NCBI RefSeq assembly: GCF_000378045.1
Contig: NZ_KB899096.1
Coordinates: forward strand, 186,001-250,000
Direction of reading: 5' to 3'
Origin: Marinobacterium rhizophilum DSM 18822
Lineage (GTDB): Bacteria > Pseudomonadota > Gammaproteobacteria > Pseudomonadales > Balneatricaceae
DNA length: 64,000 nt
Shown piece after piece: positions 1 to 9,097 of the stretch. Numbering within the stretch: the stretch's first letter is position 1; the number at the start of each line of letters is the position of its first letter. Under the pieces are notes generated by a model that did not search any database, was not told where the DNA came from, and saw nothing but the letters and a program-made list of their open reading frames with translations. Position numbers and translations under genes: made by a program.

Positions 1-243
1 GACCAGAACCTCATTCAGCGTCAGCGCCTGCGCGCATGCATCCATCCTCGGACCGCCCTTGCCAGGCAACAACCGGTAGACCTGACCGGCACTGTCGATC
101 AGCCGGTCGCCAGGCTGAAGACTGGCGTTAAATTCATCGGCCGCACACATCCGGGCCCAGTCTGCCTTGGAAGCCACAAAACCGAGCTCATCATCATGCT
201 GATACTGCACCAGCGCCGGAAACCGAGTACCACCTGTCGTCAT
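1..243 (-). CDS. DUF4144-like hypothetical protein (partial)
   Basis: The reading frame is open from an ATG at 243 through the left edge of the window, giving 81 codons of N-terminal sequence (MTTGGTRFPALVQYQHDDEL...). It has no signal peptide or membrane segment. The pattern of an aromatic-rich start, 'LQPGDRLIDSAGQVY' and 'LTLNEVLV' resembles the small DUF4144 family of gammaproteobacteria, whose function is unknown. The C-terminus lies outside the window. The family name comes from memory of the pattern, so the frame is more secure than the name. It is transcribed divergently from the sugar permease at 387. Confidence 0.55.
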   Translation of the reverse strand, partial: MTTGGTRFPALVQYQHDDELGFVASKADWARMCAADEFNASLQPGDRLIDSAGQVYRLLPGKGGPRMDACAQALTLNEVLV

Positions 244-386
244 TGCACCACTCCCACGCCCAAAAGAAAGAATTACAAATGTTACACATCATCCGCCGGC
301 CGTTCATTTTACGTTGACATACCCGTGGCCCAATGGCGCCTGAAAATCCAACAGCCGCTGTGCGGCCGATTGAGTGCAAGGTGCAT

Positions 387-1691
387 ATGAAGAATAAAAC
401 ACCCCTCGTCTTTCGGGACATGATTCTGCCCTTTATCCTGCTGACCACCTGCTTCGCTGCATGGGGCGTCGCCGCCAACATGACCGATCCGCTGGTGAAG
501 GTATTCAGCAAAATATTCACCATGAGTTCGCTGCAGTCCGCCCTGGTGCAGTTCGCCTACTACGGCGCCTACTTCTGCCTGGCGCTGCCGGCGGCCTTTA
601 TCAACCGTCGCTTTTCCTACAAGACCGGCGTGTTGACGGGCCTTGGGTTTGCAGCCCTCGGCGCCTTCATGTTCTACCCTGCCAGCCAGTCAATGGCATA
701 CGGCTATTTTCTTGCGGCCCTGTTTATTCTGGCGGCCGGCCTGTCGATTCTTGAAACCTCGGCCAATCCCTTTGTCATCGCCATGGGGCCGGTGGAGAAT
801 GCCACCCGTCGACTGAACTTTGCCCAGGCATTCAACCCGGTCGGCTGTAACATCGGTGTTTTTCTCGGCGCCGCCCTGATCCTTACCCAGCTCAATCCCG
901 CCACGGCGCAGGAGCGCGCCACCATGGGCGCGACCCAGCTGCACGCCATTCAAACCGCCGAACTGGATGCCGTGATGGTGCCCTATGTCGGCATGGCCTG
1001 CGTACTGGTGCTGATCTGGTTCGCAGTCGCCATGCTGCGTATCCGCCCGGCCCGTGAAAAAGTGGTCGCACACAGCAGCGAAGTCCATTTTCGCGCAACA
1101 CTGGGACGCCTGCTGCGTAACCCGCATTACCGTTTTGGCGTGATCGCGCAGTTTTTCAATGTTGGCGCCCAGACCTGCATCTGGACCTTTACCATCCAGT
1201 ACGTCATGGACGCACTGTCCGTCGATGAAGTACGTGGCGGCGACTTCCTGCAGTACAGCCTGATCCTGTTCCTGCTGGCGCGCTTCGCCATGACTTGGCT
1301 CATGGGTTACATACGCGCCAGCGTCCTTCTCACGGGTCTGTCTGTACTGGCCTGCGCGCTTTGCGTCTTTATGATCATGAGCCCCAATATCGCTGGTGTA
1401 TGGGCGCTGGTCGCCATTTCCGGCTGCCTGTCACTGATGTTCCCGACCATCTACGGCGTGGCCCTGCAGGGACTGGGCGAAGACACCAAATTCGGTGCCG
1501 CCGGCCTGGTCATGGCCATCCTCGGCGGTGCCATATTGCCGCTGGCCCAGGGTGCCATCATCGATAGCTACGGCAGCGCCGTGTCGTTTATCGTACCGGC
1601 ACTGTGCTTCCTCATCGTGGGTCGCTACGGCCTGTTCGATATCAAGTCCACCTGCCGCTTGAGCGGTACCCGGTTGCCGGCGGCGGTCTAA
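387..1691 (+). CDS. MFS sugar permease, FucP/GluP family
   Basis: A 434-residue protein with about twelve hydrophobic segments. The first helix region, 'LLTTCFAAWGVAANMTDPLVKVF', matches the L-fucose:H+ symporter (FucP) family, in which the segment reads roughly 'FFLWGxxxNLNDxLxxxF'. Members import fucose, glucose, galactose or related sugars with protons across the inner membrane. The second half keeps the family pattern, for example 'FPTIYGVALQGLGEDTKFGAAGLVMAI'. An in-frame ATG exists at 333, but the 387 start gives the family N-terminus and follows a purine-rich stretch. A hairpin terminator follows the gene, so it is probably monocistronic. The substrate cannot be read from the sequence. 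Confidence 0.85.
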   Translation: MKNKTPLVFRDMILPFILLTTCFAAWGVAANMTDPLVKVFSKIFTMSSLQSALVQFAYYGAYFCLALPAAFINRRFSYKTGVLTGLGFAALGAFMFYPASQSMAYGYFLAALFILAAGLSILETSANPFVIAMGPVENATRRLNFAQAFNPVGCNIGVFLGAALILTQLNPATAQERATMGATQLHAIQTAELDAVMVPYVGMACVLVLIWFAVAMLRIRPAREKVVAHSSEVHFRATLGRLLRNPHYRFGVIAQFFNVGAQTCIWTFTIQYVMDALSVDEVRGGDFLQYSLILFLLARFAMTWLMGYIRASVLLTGLSVLACALCVFMIMSPNIAGVWALVAISGCLSLMFPTIYGVALQGLGEDTKFGAAGLVMAILGGAILPLAQGAIIDSYGSAVSFIVPALCFLIVGRYGLFDIKSTCRLSGTRLPAAV

Positions 1692-1722
1692 TCGCCCGAC
1701 CCAGTTTAAGGCAATACCGCCA

Positions 1723-1749
1723 ACACCCGGCCCTGTGCCGGGTGTTTTT
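1723..1749 (+). terminator. Intrinsic terminator after FucP-type permease
   Basis: Perfect 9-bp stem ACACCCGGC (1723-1731) with GCCGGGTGT (1737-1745), 5-nt loop, then TTTTGTTT. It lies 31 nt after the permease stop. Confidence 0.8.
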
Positions 1750-1949
1750 GTTTCAGGGCCCGTAGAGCCATTCGCAGCGGCTTTGGCGAACGATGCTGTG
1801 GTAATGCGGACACCCCGCCGACTCGGGGTTTACCCATCTTGGCCAGCACACCGACTACACTAGATCTAACAGACGTGTGCTGCGGCGCCCGGCGCTGCGT
1901 TTGTTTCGAATCAGGTGCCTTGCGTTCCTATACGTTGGAGGTGTCGCTG

Positions 1950-2714
1950 ATGAATATCCAGGGAAAGACCGCTTCTGCCCACTGCGTCAACCGGTATCAG
2001 CCAAGAGATCGCCTGAGTGTGCTGCTGATCATGCTATGTATTGCGGGTCTGCTCAGTGCCTGCGGTATCAACCAGAACTATTCGTCCGCGCAGCATAATG
2101 CCATCGATCTTTCTGCGGATGACCTGCATAACCAGGGCGTCGCCTTTATCAGCCCCTCGACTATTACCGGCCAGGAAGAAGACAAGCAGGTGCTGGCCTT
2201 TGTGTTCGCCAATACACTGGCGCGGGAACGACCGGATATTAAAGTCACCACCCTGCCCGAGACTCTGGGAGCGATAAACAAGGCAGGACTGGCCACGGAA
2301 TATAACCGCATGTTCCAGGATTACCGCGAAACAGGGATATTTAACCGCGCCAGCCTCAACCGGGTGGGCAAGGCTACCCGGGCGCGTTACCTGATCCAGC
2401 TCAACCTGGCCAATTTTCGCCAGGAGTCGCGCGGGCGTTTCAGCATGCTGGGATTTCGCGTTTATCAGACCAGCCACGCCAACATCCGGCTGTTCATTCA
2501 GATCTGGGACAGCACGAATGGCAGTATTGTCTGGGAAGGTGTGGAAGAGCTGAACCTGGCGCAGGAAACCAGCAAGGAAAAGACCATTACCTTCACTTCA
2601 GTGGTTGAAGCGTCGGCACAGAATCTCATTGCCCTGCTGCCCAAGCAAGGCGATGTAAAACCGCTTGCCGGCAGACCCGTCCTGGGCAAACAGATAGAGT
2701 TGAGCAAGCAGTAG
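1950..2714 (+). CDS. Putative lipoprotein of unknown function
   Basis: A 254-residue protein. A hydrophobic signal segment (about residues 22-37, 'LSVLLIMLCIAGLLSAC') ends in the lipobox LSAC with Cys38, so it is probably a lipidated envelope protein. Residue +2 is Gly, which does not suggest inner-membrane retention. The mature part has a mixed alpha/beta pattern ('ARYLIQLNLANFRQESRGRFSMLGFRVYQ...', 'RLFIQIWDSTNGSIVWEGVEELN') like small envelope proteins that bind or modify other lipoproteins, but I do not recognise a named family. The ATG at 1950 is preferred over upstream in-frame starts (1839) because TTGGAG lies 9 nt upstream and the signal sequence then begins properly. Confidence 0.75.
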   Translation: MNIQGKTASAHCVNRYQPRDRLSVLLIMLCIAGLLSACGINQNYSSAQHNAIDLSADDLHNQGVAFISPSTITGQEEDKQVLAFVFANTLARERPDIKVTTLPETLGAINKAGLATEYNRMFQDYRETGIFNRASLNRVGKATRARYLIQLNLANFRQESRGRFSMLGFRVYQTSHANIRLFIQIWDSTNGSIVWEGVEELNLAQETSKEKTITFTSVVEASAQNLIALLPKQGDVKPLAGRPVLGKQIELSKQ

Positions 2715-2741
2715 CATGCACCGCATGCACCATCTGCACTG

Positions 2742-2770
2742 AAAAAGGCGGGGCTCGAAAGAGCCCCGCC
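2742..2770 (-). terminator. Intrinsic terminator for aldo/keto reductase
   Basis: Perfect 10-bp stem GGCGGGGCTC (2747-2756) / GAGCCCCGCC (2761-2770) with a GAAA loop. On the minus strand it is followed by five T, so it mainly serves the minus-strand gene ending at 2858. It may also stop the convergent lipoprotein transcript. Confidence 0.8.
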
Positions 2771-2857
2771 GGTATTCGCCTGTGAATCGATTAACCGTTA
2801 CGTCAGCCCGTCGCTAGACTCCGCTGCGTCCGGGCATTTTCATCGAGCCGATGGCGC

Positions 2858-3886
2858 TCAGTCGTTTGACGACTGAGCCCAAAGGTTGATGCCAGCATCG
2901 GTGGCGAAGCGATCGATCTCCGCCAGCTCATCCAGACTGAAATCCGGCTTGTCCAGCGCCGACACACTGTCGATAACCTGCTCGGGACGGCTTGCACCTA
3001 TGAGCGCGGAGGTGACACGTCCATTGCGCAATACCCAGGCAATGGCCATCTGCGCCAGTGTCTGGCCACGGCGCTCGGCGATGGCATGCAGGGCGCGAAT
3101 GCGGGCCAGGTTGTCGTCGGACAAAAATCCAGTGCTAAGCGAGCCGTTCTGGTTGGCGCGGCTGTTGGCCGGCACTCCCTTGAGGTACTTGTCGGTCAGC
3201 ATGCCCTGCGCCAGCGGCGAAAACACGATGGATCCTGCTCCCAGCTCATCCAGCGTATCGAGCAGATTGTCGTCCTCGATCCAGCGGTTCAGCATTGAAT
3301 AGCTCGGCTGGTGAATCAGGCACGGTGTACCCAGCTCGCGAAGAATCGCCGCGGCCTCCCGCGTGCGGGCCGCACTGTAGGAGGATATCCCCACATACAA
3401 CGCCTTGCCCTGTCGCACAGCACTGTCCAGAGCGCCCATGGTTTCTTCCAGCGGCGTTTCGGGATCGAAACGGTGCGAATAGAAGATGTCGACATAGTCG
3501 GTACCCAGGCGTTTCAGACTCTGGTCCAGGCTCGCGAGCAGGTACTTGCGGCTACCGAACTCGCCATAGGGCCCCGGCCACATGCGATAGCCCGCTTTGC
3601 TCGAAATGATCATCTCATCGCGGTAACCGGCAAAGTCCGATTTGAGCATCCGCCCAAAGAACGCCTCTGCAGAGCCGGGTGGCGGACCGTAGTTGTTCGC
3701 CAGATCGAAATGGGTAATGCCCCGATCAAACGCTGTGCGGCAGATTTCACGGGCAGTGTCGGCGCGCGCATCTTCACCGAAATTCTGCCACAGACCGAGG
3801 GAGAGCGCGGGCAGCTTGAGACCGCTGCGGCCAGTCCGGTTGTATTGCATCTGCGCATATCGCTCGCTAGACGGCTGATATCTCAT
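2858..3886 (-). CDS. gpr: L-glyceraldehyde 3-phosphate reductase-like aldo/keto reductase
   Basis: A 342-residue NADPH-dependent aldo/keto reductase of the AKR14 (YghZ/Gpr) type, close to the usual 346 residues. The catalytic tetrad is visible: Asp61 and Tyr66 in 'HFDLANNYGPPPGSAE', Lys97 in 'SSKAGYRMWPGPYG' and His138 in 'YSHRFDPETPLEET'. The family reduces L-glyceraldehyde 3-phosphate and methylglyoxal in the cytoplasm. It stands alone, about 200 nt downstream of the gts operon and separated from it by a hairpin, with its own terminator. A sugar-linked detoxification role fits the surroundings but is inferred. Confidence 0.85.
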   Translation of the reverse strand: MRYQPSSERYAQMQYNRTGRSGLKLPALSLGLWQNFGEDARADTAREICRTAFDRGITHFDLANNYGPPPGSAEAFFGRMLKSDFAGYRDEMIISSKAGYRMWPGPYGEFGSRKYLLASLDQSLKRLGTDYVDIFYSHRFDPETPLEETMGALDSAVRQGKALYVGISSYSAARTREAAAILRELGTPCLIHQPSYSMLNRWIEDDNLLDTLDELGAGSIVFSPLAQGMLTDKYLKGVPANSRANQNGSLSTGFLSDDNLARIRALHAIAERRGQTLAQMAIAWVLRNGRVTSALIGASRPEQVIDSVSALDKPDFSLDELAEIDRFATDAGINLWAQSSND

Positions 3887-3994
3887 ACAGTATCGACCTC
3901 CTCGACTTGTTTGGATCGCTGTTCACGGAATACAGGTCAGACTAAATATTAGCGGTATCTACGAAATAAACAGGCTCTGCTTGCCTGAAACAAG

Positions 3995-4017
3995 AGCGCA
4001 GCCCCGAAGGCTGCGCT
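3995..4017 (-). terminator. Hairpin at end of gts operon
   Basis: Perfect 9-bp stem AGCGCAGCC (3995-4003) / GGCTGCGCT (4009-4017), loop CCGAA. On the minus strand it is followed by the weak U-tract CTTGTTTC. It lies about 70 nt past the stop of the ABC ATPase gene. Confidence 0.65.
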
Positions 4018-4085
4018 GATCGATCAAAGACAGGGTCCATGGTTTAAGACTTTTACCTGCTCGCCATCAAGGACTACCTGGCGCT

Positions 4086-5204
4086 TCAACCGCGGTCAAT
4101 GCGCTCCTCGGTCTGCGGATCGAAAAAGACCACCTTGGCCATATCAAACATCAGCGACACGACTTCACCGACCGGCGTACTGTAGCCCGGATTGATGCGG
4201 CAGTTGATTTCGACGCCATTCAACTCCGTCACCAGCATGGTGTCAGCCCCGGTGGGCTCGGTCACCAGTACCTGCATAGGCACGTGTCGCACCATGACCT
4301 CGTCGGCCTTGTGCGGTACCGGATCGGTGATCATCTCCGGGCGCACGCCCAGGATCACCTGCTTGCCAACATAGCCGCCAAGGCGACCGGCGTTGGGCAC
4401 CGGCAGCCAGGACGGGTTGCCATTGCCGTCGGTGACCTCGACGCCGATACCGTTGTCGCCGGCCACCAGCGTACAGGGTACGAAGTTCATGGCGGGCGAG
4501 CCCATGAAGCCGGCTACAAACTTGTTCACCGGATTGTCGTAGATCTCCTGGGGCGTTCCCAGTTGCAGCAATTCACCACCGCGCATCACGGCAATGCGAT
4601 CCGCCAGGGTCATGGCTTCGATCTGGTCGTGGGTTACATAGACGATGGTGGTACCCAGACGCTGGTGCAGCTTCTTGATTTCGGTACGCATCTCGACACG
4701 CAACTTGGCATCAAGGTTGGACAGCGGCTCATCAAACAGATACAGCTTGGGACGCCGCGCCAGTGCACGCCCCATGGCGACACGCTGACGCTGCCCACCG
4801 GACAGCTGGCCGGGTTTGCGGTCCAGCAGCGGCTCGATCTGCAACAGACTGGAGACACGCTGCACTTCCTGCTCGCGTTCGGCCTTGGGTACCTTGCGGA
4901 TCTCCAGACCAAAGGCGATGTTTTCGCGTACCGACATGTTGGGGTACAGCGCATAGGACTGGAACACCATGGCGATATCACGATCCTTGGGTGCCGCCTG
5001 GGTGATGTCGGCATCGCCGATCAGGATGCGTCCGCCGGTCACGTCCTCGAGCCCGGCAATGCTGTTCATGAGGGTTGACTTGCCGCAGCCCGAAGGCCCC
5101 ACCAGGATCAGGAACTCACCTTTTTCAATGGCAATGTTGATGCCCTTGAGAACCTGAGTCTGACCGTAGGACTTGGTAACGTTGTCGATGGTTAAACTAG
5201 CCAT
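4086..5204 (-). CDS. gtsD: Sugar ABC transporter ATP-binding protein (GtsD/UgpC/MalK type)
   Basis: A 372-residue ATPase of the CUT1 sugar importer family. Walker [10 protein letters not shown] is at residues 36-44, the Q-loop Gln at 82, signature [14 protein letters not shown] from 134, Walker B LYLFDEP at 154-160 and the switch His at 192. The C-terminal part (about 235-370) is the MalK-like regulatory OB-fold. It is last in a four-gene operon, 24 nt after the second permease gene. Identity as the glucose/mannose system GtsD is inferred from the adjacent hexR, zwf and GltR/GltS-like genes. The sequence alone only says CUT1 ATPase. Confidence 0.88.
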   Translation of the reverse strand: MASLTIDNVTKSYGQTQVLKGINIAIEKGEFLILVGPSGCGKSTLMNSIAGLEDVTGGRILIGDADITQAAPKDRDIAMVFQSYALYPNMSVRENIAFGLEIRKVPKAEREQEVQRVSSLLQIEPLLDRKPGQLSGGQRQRVAMGRALARRPKLYLFDEPLSNLDAKLRVEMRTEIKKLHQRLGTTIVYVTHDQIEAMTLADRIAVMRGGELLQLGTPQEIYDNPVNKFVAGFMGSPAMNFVPCTLVAGDNGIGVEVTDGNGNPSWLPVPNAGRLGGYVGKQVILGVRPEMITDPVPHKADEVMVRHVPMQVLVTEPTGADTMLVTELNGVEINCRINPGYSTPVGEVVSLMFDMAKVVFFDPQTEERIDRG

Positions 5205-5228
5205 GAGAATAAGCCTCTTATTGTTCTA

Positions 5229-6101
5229 TCAGCCTTTGACGGCACCGGCGGTCAGACCGCGTACAAAATATTTTCCGGCCAGCACATAGACCAGCAGGGT
5301 CGGCAAGGCAGCGATCAGGGCCGCGGCCATATCCACGTTGTATTCCTTGCCGCCAAAACTCGTGTTGACCAGGTTGTTCAGTGCCACGGTCACCGGCTGG
5401 GTCTGGGCGCCGGAGAACACCACACCGAACAGGAAGTCGTTCCAGATCTGGGTAAACTGCCAGATGACGCAGACCACAATGATCGGCGTCGACAGCGGCA
5501 GCACCACGCGACGGAAGATGAAGAAGAACCCGGCGCCATCAAGACGCGCCGCCGCAATCAGCTCTTTCGGCAAACCGACATAAAAGTTACGGAAAAACAA
5601 GGTAGTAAACGCAATACCGTAAGTAATGTGTACCAATACAAGGCCCGTCACGGTATTCGCCAGGCCCAGCAGGGCCAGCATCCGCGCCATGGGCAGCAGG
5701 ATAACCTGGAACGGAATAAAGCAGCCCACCAGCATGGCACCGAAGAGGATTTCGCTACCGCGAAACTTCCACAGCGACAGCACATAGCCATTGAGCGCAC
5801 CCACCAGAGTTGAGATCAGCACCGCCGGAATAACGATTCTGAATGAGTTGGCGAAAAATGGCGCTATCCCGTCGCAGGTGCTGCCGGTACAGGCGCCGCT
5901 CCAGGCCTTGCTCCAGGCATCGAAATTGATACCGCCCGGCAGCGACAGCAGGGTGCCGCTGCGAATTTCTTCCACATCCTTGAGCGACGTGAGCAACATG
6001 ACCCACAGTGGCAACAGGTAGACCAGTGCGGCCACACCCAGCAGGACATAGAGACCATAGCGCAGCAGTTGCTGATTCAGGGTTTTCTGAGGCTTAACCA
6101 T
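5229..6101 (-). CDS. gtsC: Sugar ABC transporter permease (GtsC type)
   Basis: A 290-residue inner-membrane permease of the MalG family with about six transmembrane helices. The EAA loop that docks on the ATPase is at 'ELIAAARLDGAGFFFIFRRVVLPL', and the protein ends in the family-typical 'FVRGLTAGAVKG'. A longer than usual periplasmic segment after helix 1 contains 'WSGACTGSTCDG' with two Cys that could form a disulfide. Its start overlaps the preceding permease gene by 8 nt, which indicates translational coupling. Confidence 0.88.
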   Translation of the reverse strand: MVKPQKTLNQQLLRYGLYVLLGVAALVYLLPLWVMLLTSLKDVEEIRSGTLLSLPGGINFDAWSKAWSGACTGSTCDGIAPFFANSFRIVIPAVLISTLVGALNGYVLSLWKFRGSEILFGAMLVGCFIPFQVILLPMARMLALLGLANTVTGLVLVHITYGIAFTTLFFRNFYVGLPKELIAAARLDGAGFFFIFRRVVLPLSTPIIVVCVIWQFTQIWNDFLFGVVFSGAQTQPVTVALNNLVNTSFGGKEYNVDMAAALIAALPTLLVYVLAGKYFVRGLTAGAVKG

Positions 6102-7029
6102 TTTTCTTGCTCCTCAGTTCGGAATACAGGTAAGGCACGAGAATGGCCAGTACACCGCCGAGCATGAGCATGGCACTGGCAGCGCCGAGCCCCATCTGGC
6201 CGCGGGTGAAGGCGTGCTGGTACATGAAGATTGCCGGCAGGTCGGATGAATAGCCTGGACCGCCGCCGGTAAGCGCGGCCACCAGGTCGAAACTCTTGAT
6301 GGCAATGTGCGAGAGAATCACAAAGGCACTGAAAAACACCGGCTTCAGACTCGGCAGAATGATGCGGCGGTAGATCATGGGCATACTTGCGCCATCGAGT
6401 TGAGCTGCCTTGATCATCTCCTGGTCCACGCCGCGAAGGCCCGCCAGAAAGAGCGCCATAACGAAGCCGGAAGATTGCCAGACAGCCGCAATCACCAGGC
6501 AATACACCACCATGTCGGGATTGACGAGCCAGTCAAAGGTGAAGCTTTCGAAACCCCAGTCTCGAATGGTTTTCTGCAGACCCAGGCCCGGGTTTAGCAG
6601 CCATTTCCAGGCGGTACCGGTGACAATAAAGGAGATCGCCATGGGGTACAGGTAGATGGTTCGTAATGCGCCTTCGGCGCGGATCTTCTGGTCCAGCAGG
6701 ATGGCCATCAGCACACCCAGCACCAGACACACCAGAATAAACAAACCGCCGAAGATAATCAGGTTTTCAACTGAAACACCCCAGCGATCGTTCTCCATCA
6801 GCTTGCTGTATTGTGCGGTGCCAATGAATTTCCACGACGGCAGGATGCGGGAGCTGGTGAAGGACAGCAGCCCGGTCCAGATCATGTAGCCGTAAACGGC
6901 CACCAGCGTAATGATGACGGTCGGTGCCAGTACCAGCTTGGGCAGCTGGGCCGCAAGACGATCCTGGAAGCTGAGCGCAACCGGTCGCACCAACCCGGTT
7001 TCGGGCAGTGGCAGGGCTTTCTCGTTCAT
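6094..7029 (-). CDS. gtsB: Sugar ABC transporter permease (GtsB type)
   Basis: A 311-residue MalF-type permease with about six transmembrane helices and the EAA loop 'EMIKAAQLDGASMPMIYRRIILPSL'. It pairs with the following permease to form the channel. The ATG at 7029 (MNEKALPLPETG) is chosen over an in-frame start at 7083 because the longer form only adds non-hydrophobic sequence absent from the family. It follows the binding-protein gene after a 74-nt gap. Confidence 0.87.
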   Translation of the reverse strand: MNEKALPLPETGLVRPVALSFQDRLAAQLPKLVLAPTVIITLVAVYGYMIWTGLLSFTSSRILPSWKFIGTAQYSKLMENDRWGVSVENLIIFGGLFILVCLVLGVLMAILLDQKIRAEGALRTIYLYPMAISFIVTGTAWKWLLNPGLGLQKTIRDWGFESFTFDWLVNPDMVVYCLVIAAVWQSSGFVMALFLAGLRGVDQEMIKAAQLDGASMPMIYRRIILPSLKPVFFSAFVILSHIAIKSFDLVAALTGGGPGYSSDLPAIFMYQHAFTRGQMGLGAASAMLMLGGVLAILVPYLYSELRSKKNG

Positions 7030-7103
7030 AAGGGGGTACCAATAGAGGGTGGCTGAATGCGAGCCCAGATCCACAGGTTGCATGGATCAGGGCTCGCCAC
7101 CTG

Positions 7104-8351
7104 TCACAGCGTCGCTTTTACCGCGCGAGCCAGTTTGTCAGCGGCTTCTTCAGCGCCCATATCACTGGAGTTGAAGTAGTTGGTCACGACATCATAGATA
7201 GCGCCCTGCACGCGGGAGCTGGTGGACATGCCGTGGGCCATGCTCGGCACCAGGGTGCCCTTCTCGGCACTGACGGTAAAGGCATCCATGGAGTCATGGG
7301 CACAGCTGTCAAACGGCGTACGGTCCATTTCCTGACGGGCCGGAATTGAGCCCTTGTTCAGGTTAAAGGTTTCCTGGAACTTGGGTTCCATGACCATTTT
7401 GGCGAGATCTTTCTGTGCCTGCTGACGGTCGTCTTCAGACTGGGTAAACATCGCCAGGCTGTCGATGTTGAACGTGAACATGTCCGCCGTTCCCGGCGCC
7501 GGCATGCACACATAGTCGGTGCCCGGTGTCTTGCCTGCGGCGGTGAATTCACCCTTGGCCCAGTCACCCATGATCTGCATGGCCGCCTGACCGTTAATCA
7601 CCATCGAGGTCGCAACGTTCCAGTCACGGCCACTGGAATCAGCATCGATCAGTTCACGCAAATTTTTGAAGGTAGTCAGCACCTTGACCATGGTTTCACC
7701 CTTGAGGGTGGCATCGTCATGCTCAACAAAGGCCTTGCGGTAGAAATCGGCACCCTCTGCCAGGGCAATCGCTTCAAAGGTAGTAGCGTCCTGCCAGGCC
7801 TGGCCGCCATGTGCCAGCGGAATAATGCCCGCAGCCTTGAGTTTGGGGCCAACCTCGATCATCTGCTCCCAGGTCGTGGGGATTTCAGCACCGGCTTTCT
7901 TGAACGCCTCGGGATTGGCCCAGAGCCAGTTGACCCGGTGCACGTTGACCGGCACTGCCACATAGTGACCGTCATACTTCATGACATCACTGACCACCGT
8001 GGGCAGCAATGAGTCCCATTTCCCTTCGGTAGCAACATCATCCAGCGAGGTCAGAAAACCCAGTTCACCCCACTCCTGGATATCCAGACCCTTGATCTGG
8101 GCTGCGGAAGGCGGATTGCCGGAGATGGCACGGGATTTCAACACGGTCATGGCCGACTCGCCACCCCCGCCGGCAACGGCAAAGTCCGTCCAGGTATGAC
8201 CGGCAGCTTCCATTTCCTGCTTCAGTACATTGACAGCGGCTGCTTCACCACCGGATGTCCAATAGTGCAGCACTTCCACCTCACCTGCAGAGGCAGTGGC
8301 ACAGGCGACGGACAGCGCGATACCGGTAAGACAGGTCTTCAGAGTCTTCAT
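7104..8351 (-). CDS. gtsA: Periplasmic glucose/mannose-type binding protein (GtsA type)
   Basis: A 415-residue family 1 solute-binding protein. A Sec signal peptide (MKTLKTCLTGIALSVACATASA, about 22 residues) is followed by 'GEVEVLHYWTSGGEAAAVNVLK', the usual opening of glucose-binding proteins of the Pseudomonas GtsA group. A frame extends upstream to 8477, but the ATG at 8351 has GGATGA just upstream and starts the signal peptide. It is first in the gtsABCD-like operon and delivers sugar to the permeases. A HexR-like AT-rich palindrome and a small hairpin lie in its leader. Confidence 0.88.
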   Translation of the reverse strand: MKTLKTCLTGIALSVACATASAGEVEVLHYWTSGGEAAAVNVLKQEMEAAGHTWTDFAVAGGGGESAMTVLKSRAISGNPPSAAQIKGLDIQEWGELGFLTSLDDVATEGKWDSLLPTVVSDVMKYDGHYVAVPVNVHRVNWLWANPEAFKKAGAEIPTTWEQMIEVGPKLKAAGIIPLAHGGQAWQDATTFEAIALAEGADFYRKAFVEHDDATLKGETMVKVLTTFKNLRELIDADSSGRDWNVATSMVINGQAAMQIMGDWAKGEFTAAGKTPGTDYVCMPAPGTADMFTFNIDSLAMFTQSEDDRQQAQKDLAKMVMEPKFQETFNLNKGSIPARQEMDRTPFDSCAHDSMDAFTVSAEKGTLVPSMAHGMSTSSRVQGAIYDVVTNYFNSSDMGAEEAADKLARAVKATL

Positions 8352-8381
8352 ATTTTCATCCTGTATTATTGTTATCCCCGG

Positions 8382-8396
8382 GGGCTGTTGCAGCCC
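8382..8396 (-). other. Short hairpin in gtsA leader
   Basis: GGGCTG (8382-8387) and CAGCCC (8391-8396) form a 6-bp stem with a 3-nt loop, about 30 nt upstream of the gtsA start. It could affect leader stability. No function is shown. Confidence 0.35.
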
Positions 8397-8405
8397 TGAA
8401 CCGGA

Positions 8406-8423
8406 TGTATGTAAATTAACAAA
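8406..8423 (-). promoter_or_regulatory. Possible HexR-like operator upstream of gtsA
   Basis: On the minus strand the sequence reads TTTGTTAATTTACATA, with the core TGTTAATTTACA. It resembles the HexR-type sites upstream of zwf (14424-14443) and fructokinase (49515-49534) and lies about 60 nt upstream of the gtsA ATG. No clear -35/-10 pair sits beside it, so this is weaker than the other two sites. Confidence 0.35.
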
Positions 8424-8599
8424 GCGCTGACAGGAAAGGGGTAACCTTACGCAAGGAATTGCAACAAAGTGTAACAATGGCCGATACAGGGGATTGCGAG
8501 CCGCGCGTGATCTCGCCTACCCGAAGCGCAGCACTGCGAATCGGGACCGGCGCACCGCGGCCCGAAAACAATTTACGCACGTTCATCCGCGCAAGAATG

Positions 8600-9097
8600 T
8601 CATTTTTTCAGTTTGCCGCAGGGTACAGCGAACTCATCCGGTGTATCCGGGCTGAAAATAAGTGCACCGGTATCCAGCGAAATACTTTCAGACACACGAC
8701 CGTCATCGCTCGCGGCGTCCAGCGATATGGACGAAATCTTTGCAGGCGACAGCTTAACATTGAAGGTTTCAACCAGTTCATCCGGTTCATCCGGATTGCC
8801 TGCTTGTAAATTAACGATCTCGATTTCATTGAACAGCGTGCCGGAGCTCGCTGCAGCGATCAGCAGCAAACTGGCGGAGTCCTGCAGTTTCGATATCGCA
8901 ACCTCTTCGCAGTCGCCTTCGTTGACCACCGCCTGCACACTTTCGATAACGATCCAGTCGGTATAACCTTCGACCTGAGAGTCTCCGGGAATGTTCTTGA
9001 TAAACATGAGTTGCATTGCCTGAGTGGCGGGGCTCATGGCCAAGGCCGCCGAAAGCGCCAGGGTTAGGCCTGCGCTTGTGAATGTGCTCATTTTCAT
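8600..9097 (-). CDS. Secreted Hcp-like fold protein
   Basis: A 165-residue protein with a Sec signal peptide (about residues 1-27, ending SPATQA). The mature N-terminus 'MQLMFIKNIPGDSQVEGYTDWIVIESVQ' has the layout of the Hcp (type VI tube) family: a short beta strand with 'MFIKN..GDS', then 'Y.DWI.I.S'. True Hcp proteins have no Sec signal and sit in T6SS clusters, and none is present here. This is more likely one of the stand-alone exported Hcp-fold proteins of unknown role. Assignment rests on pattern only. AGGTGA precedes the ATG at 9097. Confidence 0.55.
   Translation of the reverse strand: MKMSTFTSAGLTLALSAALAMSPATQAMQLMFIKNIPGDSQVEGYTDWIVIESVQAVVNEGDCEEVAISKLQDSASLLLIAAASSGTLFNEIEIVNLQAGNPDEPDELVETFNVKLSPAKISSISLDAASDDGRVSESISLDTGALIFSPDTPDEFAVPCGKLKK

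Noticed and set aside
690-1127. Long antisense frames over the permease and other GC-rich genes
   Set aside because: These mirror codon bias of the real genes and have no start signals or family patterns. The same holds for antisense frames throughout the window.
8600-9097. Evidence for a type VI secretion system
   Set aside because: Only one Hcp-like protein with a Sec signal is present and no other T6SS component is in the window.
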